DNA of 64,000 nucleotides from Coffea arabica. Lineage: Eukaryota; Streptophyta; Magnoliopsida; Gentianales; Rubiaceae. The stretch lies in assembly GCF_036785885.1 (NCBI RefSeq), contig NC_092330.1:19998525-20062524 (forward strand), read 5' to 3'. The notes below the pieces were generated by a model. It was given only the letters and a program-made list of their open reading frames with translations. It ran no database searches and was not told where the DNA came from. Shown piece after piece: positions 59,068-64,000 of this stretch (positions are counted from its first letter, which is position 1; every line of letters starts with the position of its first letter). A program made the position numbers and the translations under genes.

Positions 59068-59699
59068 GGGTGCGATCATACCAGCACTAATGCACCGGAT
59101 CCCATCAGAACTTCGAAGTTAAGCGTGCTTGGGCGACAGTAGTACTAGGATGGGTGACCCTAGGCCGGTCAACGGGTCGGGTCTACACCCGGATCCGGAT
59201 CGGATCCCTGAAATTTTTGCGGGTATGGGTAGGGATTTAATTCCGTTATCCGGATCCGGATCCGTTTTTTCAAACAAAAAAACGGGTCGGATACGGAATA
59301 TAGTATTCCGACCCGTATTAGACCCGGATTCGGATATAAATGATTTAATAATTTATAAAAAATATATATTATCAATATAATTTGATTAGGATGATGTATT
59401 TGAGTAAAATCAATTTGATTTATTTTCTTATTTGGTTTTTTCTTTGCATTAGCTAGAAATTAGTTTACAAATATATCTTTTTCTCTTTTTTGTTAGAAAT
59501 TATAAATTTTGGCAAATTTGTTCGGGTAGACCCGACCCGGATCCGAGACTCGCCGGGTCCGGATCCGGAACACCGAATAAAAGACCCGTCGGGTAAACGG
59601 GTCGGCTCCGGGTCCGGGTCCGGAATAATGAATTCCGGCCCGGACCCGGCCCGTTGACACCCCTAGGTGACCCCCTGGGAAATCCTCGTGTTGCACCCC
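59068..59699 (+). pseudogene. 5S rRNA gene split by MITE
   Basis: T46, C70, A102; C114 consensus, unlike its relatives at 2904 and 34838. Confidence 0.95.
59161..59665 (+). mobile_element. hAT-like MITE, lineage H
   Basis: 505 bp; CCCGGATTCGG marker. Confidence 0.85.
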
Positions 59700-60112
59700 T
59701 CCCTTTTTTGTTTCGAAATCCAAATTTTCCCTTCGTTCTTTATGCTGTAGTAATTTAGCTCCGTCGGAACGATTGCTTTATATTTTGCTTCTCATCGAAG
59801 CATGAAGGCGGATCTGAAGGCGCGAGACAAGTCAGGAACGGTACGGCTGGATCGAAGCCCGGATCGTCGGTCAAAGTTGTCGGCGCAAATGTATAAGCGC
59901 AAGCGTGAAGGATCAATTTCAGGATAATTGAGAGTTGCGCGACGAGGGAAAAAAAAATGGTGCAAATCAACAAGAAAAAAATGTAAAAGTAAATAAATAA
60001 AAGGATGAGGGGAAATTCTTGAATTGACGCTTAAAATGAATTCGGGTCCAGAAAAGCCACACTGCTTCACAGGACGGGGCAGTTTAAAAGAATAAAGCGA
60101 AAGGAACATGGC

Positions 60113-60231
60113 GGGTGCGATCATACCAGCACTAATGCACCGGATCCCATCAGAACTCCGAAGTTAAGCGTGCTTGGGCGAGAGTAGTACTAGGATGGGT
60201 GACCCCCTGGGAAGTCCTCGTGTTGCACCCC
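60113..60231 (+). rRNA. 5S rRNA: 5S rRNA, intact, consensus
   Basis: Full consensus; type I spacer upstream. Confidence 0.97.
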
Positions 60232-60642
60232 TCCCTTTTTTGTTTCGAAATCCAAATTTCCCCTTCGTTCTTTATGCTGTAGTAATTTAGCTCCGTCGGA
60301 ACGATTGCTTGATATTTTGCTTCTCATCGAAGCATGAAGGCGGATCTGAAGGCGCGAGACAAGTCAGGAACGGTACGGCTGGATCGAAGCCCGGATCGTC
60401 GGTCAAAGTTGTCGGCGCAAATGTATAAGCGGAAGCGTGAAGGATCAATTTCAGGATAATTGAGAGTTGTGCGACGAGGGAAAAAAAAGGTGCAAAGCAA
60501 CAAGAAAAAAATATAAAAGTAAATAAATAAAAGGATGAGAGGAAATTCATGAATTGACGCTTAGAATGAATTCGGGTCCAGAAAAGCCAAACTGCTTCAC
60601 AGGACGTGGCAGTTTAAAAGAATAAAGCGAAAGGAACATGGC

Positions 60643-61274
60643 GGGTGCGATCATACCAGCACTAATGCACCGGATCCCATCAGAACTCCGAAGTTAAGCG
60701 TGCTTGGGCGACAGTAGTACTAGGATGGGTGACCCTAGGCCTGTCAACGGGTCGGGTCTAGACCCGGATCCGGATCGGATCGCTGAAATTTTTTCGGGTA
60801 TGGGTAGGGATTTAATTCCGTTATCCGGATCCGGATCCGTTTTTTCAAACAAAAAAACGGGTCGGATACGGAATATAGTATTCCGACCCGTATTAGACCC
60901 GGATCCGGATATAAATGATTTAATAATTTATAAAAAATATATATTATCAATATAATTTGATTAGGATGATGTATTTGAGTAAAATCAATTTGATTTATTT
61001 TCTTATTTGGTTTTTTCTTTGCATTAGTTAGAAATTAGTTTACAAATATATTTTTTTCTCTTTTTTGTTAGAAATTATAAATTTTGGCAAATTTGTTCGG
61101 GTAGACCCGACCCGGATCCGAGACTCGCCGGGTCCGGATCCGGAACACAGAATAAAAGACCCGTCGGGTAAACGGGTCGGATCCGGGTCCGGGTCCGGAA
61201 TAATGAATTCCGGCCCGGACCCGGCCCGTTGACACCCCTAGGTGACCCCCTGGGAAATCCTCGTGTTGCACCCC
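60643..61274 (+). pseudogene. 5S rRNA gene split by MITE
   Basis: C46, C70, A102; spacer with GCTTGATATT upstream. Confidence 0.95.
60736..61240 (+). mobile_element. hAT-like MITE, lineage D
   Basis: 505 bp; ACGGGTCGG hairpin arm, ACACAGAATAA right arm. Confidence 0.85.
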
Positions 61275-61687
61275 TCCCTTTTTTGTTTCGAAATCCAAAT
61301 TTCCCCTTCGTTCTTTATGCTGTAGTAATTTAGCTCCGTCGGAACGATTGCTTTATATTTTGCTTCTCATCGAAGCATGAAGGCGGATCTGAAGGCGCGA
61401 GACAAGTCAGGAACGGTACGGCTGGATCGAAACCCGGATCGTCGGTCAAAGTTGTCGGCGCAAATGTATAAGTGCAAGCGTGAAGGATCAATTTCAGAAT
61501 AATTGAGAGTTGCGCGACGAGGGAAAAAAAAATGGTGCAAATCAACAAGAAAAAAATGTAAAAGTAAATAAATAAAAGGATGAGGGGAAATTCTTGAATT
61601 GACGCTTAAAATGAATTCGGGTCCAGAAAAGCCACACTGCTTCACAGGACGGGGCAGTTTAAAAGAATAAAGCGAAAGGAACATGGT

Positions 61688-61806
61688 GGGTGCGATCATA
61701 CCAGCACTAATGCACCGGATCCCATCAGAACTCCGAAGTTAAGCATGCTTGGGCGAGAGTAGTACTAGGATGGGTGACCCCCTGGGAAGTCCTCGTGTTG
61801 CACCCC
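61688..61806 (+). rRNA. 5S rRNA: 5S rRNA, intact, variant A58
   Basis: Uninterrupted; G58 to A (TTAAGCATGC) inside the A box, otherwise consensus; T at -1. Only copy with this change, so promoter strength may be affected. Confidence 0.95.
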
Positions 61807-62217
61807 TCCCTTTTTTGTTTCGAAATCCAAATTTCCCCTTCGTTCTTTATGCTGTAGTAATTTAGCTCCGTCGGAACGATTGCTTTATATTTTGCTTCTT
61901 ATCGAAGCATGAAGGCGGATCTGAAGGCGCGAGACAAGTCAGGAACGGTACGGCTGGATCGAAGCCCGGATCGTCGGTCAAAGTTGTCGGCGCAAATGTA
62001 TAAGCGCAAGCGTGAAGGATCAATTTCAGGATAATTGAGAGTTGTGCGACGAGGGAAAAAAAAGGTGCAAAGCAACAAGAAAAAAATATAAAAGTAAATA
62101 AATAAAAGGATGAGAAGAAATTCATGAATTGACGCTTAGAATGAATTCGGGTCCAGAAAAGCCAAACTGCTTCACAGGACGTGGCAGTTTAAAAGAATAA
62201 AGCGAAAGGAACATGGC

Positions 62218-62849
62218 GGGTGCGATCATACCAGCACTAATGCACCGGATCCCATCAGAACTTCGAAGTTAAGCGTGCTTGGGCGACAGTAGTACTAGGA
62301 TGGGTGACCCTAGGCCGGTCAACGGGTCGGGTCTACACCCGGATCCGGATCGGATCCTTGAAATTTTTGCTGGTATGGGTAGGGATTTAATTCCGTTATC
62401 CGGATCCGGATCCGTTTTTTCAAACAAAAAAACGGGTCGGATACGGAATATAGTATTCCGACCCGTACTAGACCCGGATCCGGATATAAATGATTTAATA
62501 ATTTATAAAAAATATATATTATCAATATAATTTGATTAGGATGATGTATTTGAGTAAAATCAATTTGATTTATTTTCTTATTTGGTTTTTTCTTTGCATT
62601 AGCTAGAAATTAGTTTACAAATATATCTTTTTCTCTTTTTTGTTAGAAATTATAAATTTTGGCAAATTTGTTCGGGTAGACCCGACCCGGATCCGAGACT
62701 CGCCGGGTCCGGATCCGGAACACCGAATAAAAGACCCGTCGGGTAAACGGGTCGGATCCGGGTCCGGGTCCGGAATAAAGAATTCCGGCCCGGACCCGGC
62801 CCGTTGACACCCCTAGGTGACCCCCTGGGAAATCCTCGTGTTGCACCCC
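62218..62849 (+). pseudogene. 5S rRNA gene split by MITE
   Basis: T46, C70, A102. Confidence 0.95.
62311..62815 (+). mobile_element. hAT-like MITE, lineage H
   Basis: 505 bp; private GGATCCTTGAAAT; ATAAAGAATTCC as in 24462 but with AATATAGTATTCC. Confidence 0.85.
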
Positions 62850-63260
62850 TCCCTTTTTTGTTTCGAAATCCAAATTTTCCCTTCGTTCTTTATGCTGTAG
62901 TAATTTAGCTCCGTCGGAACGATTGCTTTATATTTTGCTTCTCATCGAAGCATGAAGGCGGATCTGAAGGCGCGAGACAAGTCAGGAACGGTACGGCTGA
63001 ATCGAAGCCCGGATCGTCGGTCAATGTTGTCGGCGCAAATGCATAAGCGCAAGCGTGAAGGATCAATTTCAGGATAATTGAGAGTTGTGCGACGAGGGAA
63101 AAAAAAGGTGCAAAGCAACAAGAAAAAAATATAAAAGTAAATAAATAAAAGGATGAGAGGAAATTCATGAATTGACGCTTAGAATGAATTCGGGTCCAGA
63201 AAAGCCAAACTGCTTCACAGGACGTGGCAGTTTAAAAGAATAAAGCGAAAGGAACATGGC

Positions 63261-63892
63261 GGGTGTGATCATACCAGCACTAATGCACCGGATCCCATCA
63301 GAACTTCGAAGTTAAGCGTGCTTGGGCGACAGTAGTACTAGGATGGGTGACCCTAGGCCGGTCAACGGGTCGGGTCTACACCCGGATCCGGATCGGATCC
63401 CTGAAATTTTTGCGGGTATGGGTAGGGATTTAATTCCGTTATCCGGATCCGGATCCGTTTTTTCAAACAAAAAAACGGGTCGGATACGGAATATAGTATT
63501 CCGACCCGTATTAGACCCGGATCCGGATATAAATGATTTAATAATTTATAAAAAATATATATTATCAATATAATTTGATTAGGATGATGTATTTGAGTAA
63601 AATCAATTTGATTTATTTTCTTATTTGGTTTTTTCTTTGCATTAGCTAGAAATTTGTTTACAAATATATCTTTTTCTCTTTTTTGTTAGAAATTATAAAT
63701 TTTGGCAAATTTGTTCGGGTAGACCCGACCCGGATCCGAGACTCGCCGGGTCCGGATCCGGAACACCGAATAAAAGACCCGTCGGGTAAACGGGTCGGCT
63801 CCGGGTCCGGGTCCGGAATAATGAATTCCGGCCCGGACCCGGCCCGTTGACACCCCTAGGTGACCCCCTGGGAAATCCTCGTGTTGCACCCC
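63261..63892 (+). pseudogene. 5S rRNA gene split by MITE
   Basis: C6 to T (GGGTGTGATC), T46, C70, A102. Confidence 0.95.
63354..63858 (+). mobile_element. hAT-like MITE, lineage H
   Basis: 505 bp; TTTTTGCGGG and AGAAATTTGTTTAC markers, related to 25505. Confidence 0.85.
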
Positions 63893-64000
63893 TCCCTTTT
63901 TTGTTTCGAAATCCAAATTTTCCCTTCGTTCTTTATGCTGTAGTAATTTAGCTCCGTCGGAACGATTGCTTTATATTTTGCTTCTCATCGAAGCATGAAG
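63893..64000 (+). other. 5S intergenic spacer, partial
   Basis: First 108 bases of a spacer with the T6 terminator, cut by the window end; type cannot be decided. Confidence 0.9.

Larger units (their letters stand above)
1..64000 (+). repeat. 5S rDNA tandem array, plant type
   Basis: Head-to-tail array of 75 5S rRNA loci on the + strand: 26 uninterrupted genes, 48 genes split by the same MITE and one 3' fragment. Units are 530-532 bp without the MITE and 1,038-1,045 bp with it. Every interval between 5S loci is a 411-413 bp spacer of type I or II, apart from the shortened 114-bp spacer at 57464-57577. The array runs off both ends of the window. No 35S rDNA, protein gene, tRNA or other element was seen. 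Confidence 0.97.

Noticed and set aside
1-64000. CRISPR-like regular repeats
   Set aside because: Unit length, conserved 5S rRNA and plant Pol III signals explain the periodicity; there are no short repeats with unique spacers.
1-64000. Linked 35S-5S rDNA (L-type arrangement)
   Set aside because: No 18S, 5.8S or 25S sequence occurs between 5S units; spacers are 411-413 bp.

Overview
The whole window is one tandem array of plant-type 5S ribosomal RNA genes. All units lie in the same orientation (+), and no protein-coding gene is supported. The intact 119-nt genes match the flowering-plant 5S sequence (start GGGTGCGATC, end GTTGCACCCC) and carry the expected internal Pol III control region, an upstream TTTAAAAG box and a downstream T6 terminator. 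No 18S/5.8S/25S sequence is present, so this is a free-standing 5S locus. The species cannot be named from the sequence.

I count 75 5S loci. Of these, 26 are uninterrupted genes (unit 530 bp, or 532 bp including the longer spacer). Another 48 are split at exactly the same base by a 505-bp non-autonomous DNA transposon (two copies are 499 bp), giving units of about 1,043-1,045 bp. One locus (57578-57611) is a 3' fragment left by a deletion. The insert is flanked by the 8-bp duplication GGTGACCC (5S nt 86-93) and has imperfect TAGG...CCTA inverted ends, which best fits a hAT-superfamily MITE. It splits the internal C box, so the carriers should be dead or altered 5S genes. The shared insertion point and duplication show one insertion that was then multiplied by turnover of the array itself, until carriers make up about two thirds of it.

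Layout: M = MITE-split, i = intact. The order is M i M M i M M M M M i M i M M M M i M i M i M i M i M i M M M i M i M i M M i and so on. No two intact genes are adjacent. Above the single unit are nested duplications. A 3,148-bp two-dimer step lies at about 16.5-22.8 kb and again at 42.2-48.5 kb. A 6,279-bp tandem duplication (about 6.0-12.3 and 12.3-18.6 kb) has its crossover mapped to a 56-bp interval inside a MITE. A block of about 25-31 kb makes positions 1-31,294 and 31,935-56,949 near-identical copies. The last 7 kb (57-64 kb) holds a rearranged unit and more diverged relatives of the units at 1.9-5 kb and 24-26 kb.

Numbering used in the entries: 5S nucleotides count from GGGTGCGATC = 1. 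The consensus has C46, G58, G70, C94, G102, G113 and C114. MITE lineage H has TCTACACC after the left end and GCATTAGCTAG in the middle; lineage D has TCTAGACC and GCATTAGTTAG. Spacer type I (412-413 bp) has GTTGCGCGAC, ATGGTGCAAATC and GACGGGGCAG; type II (411 bp) has GTTGTGCGAC, AAGGTGCAAAGC and GACGTGGCAG.
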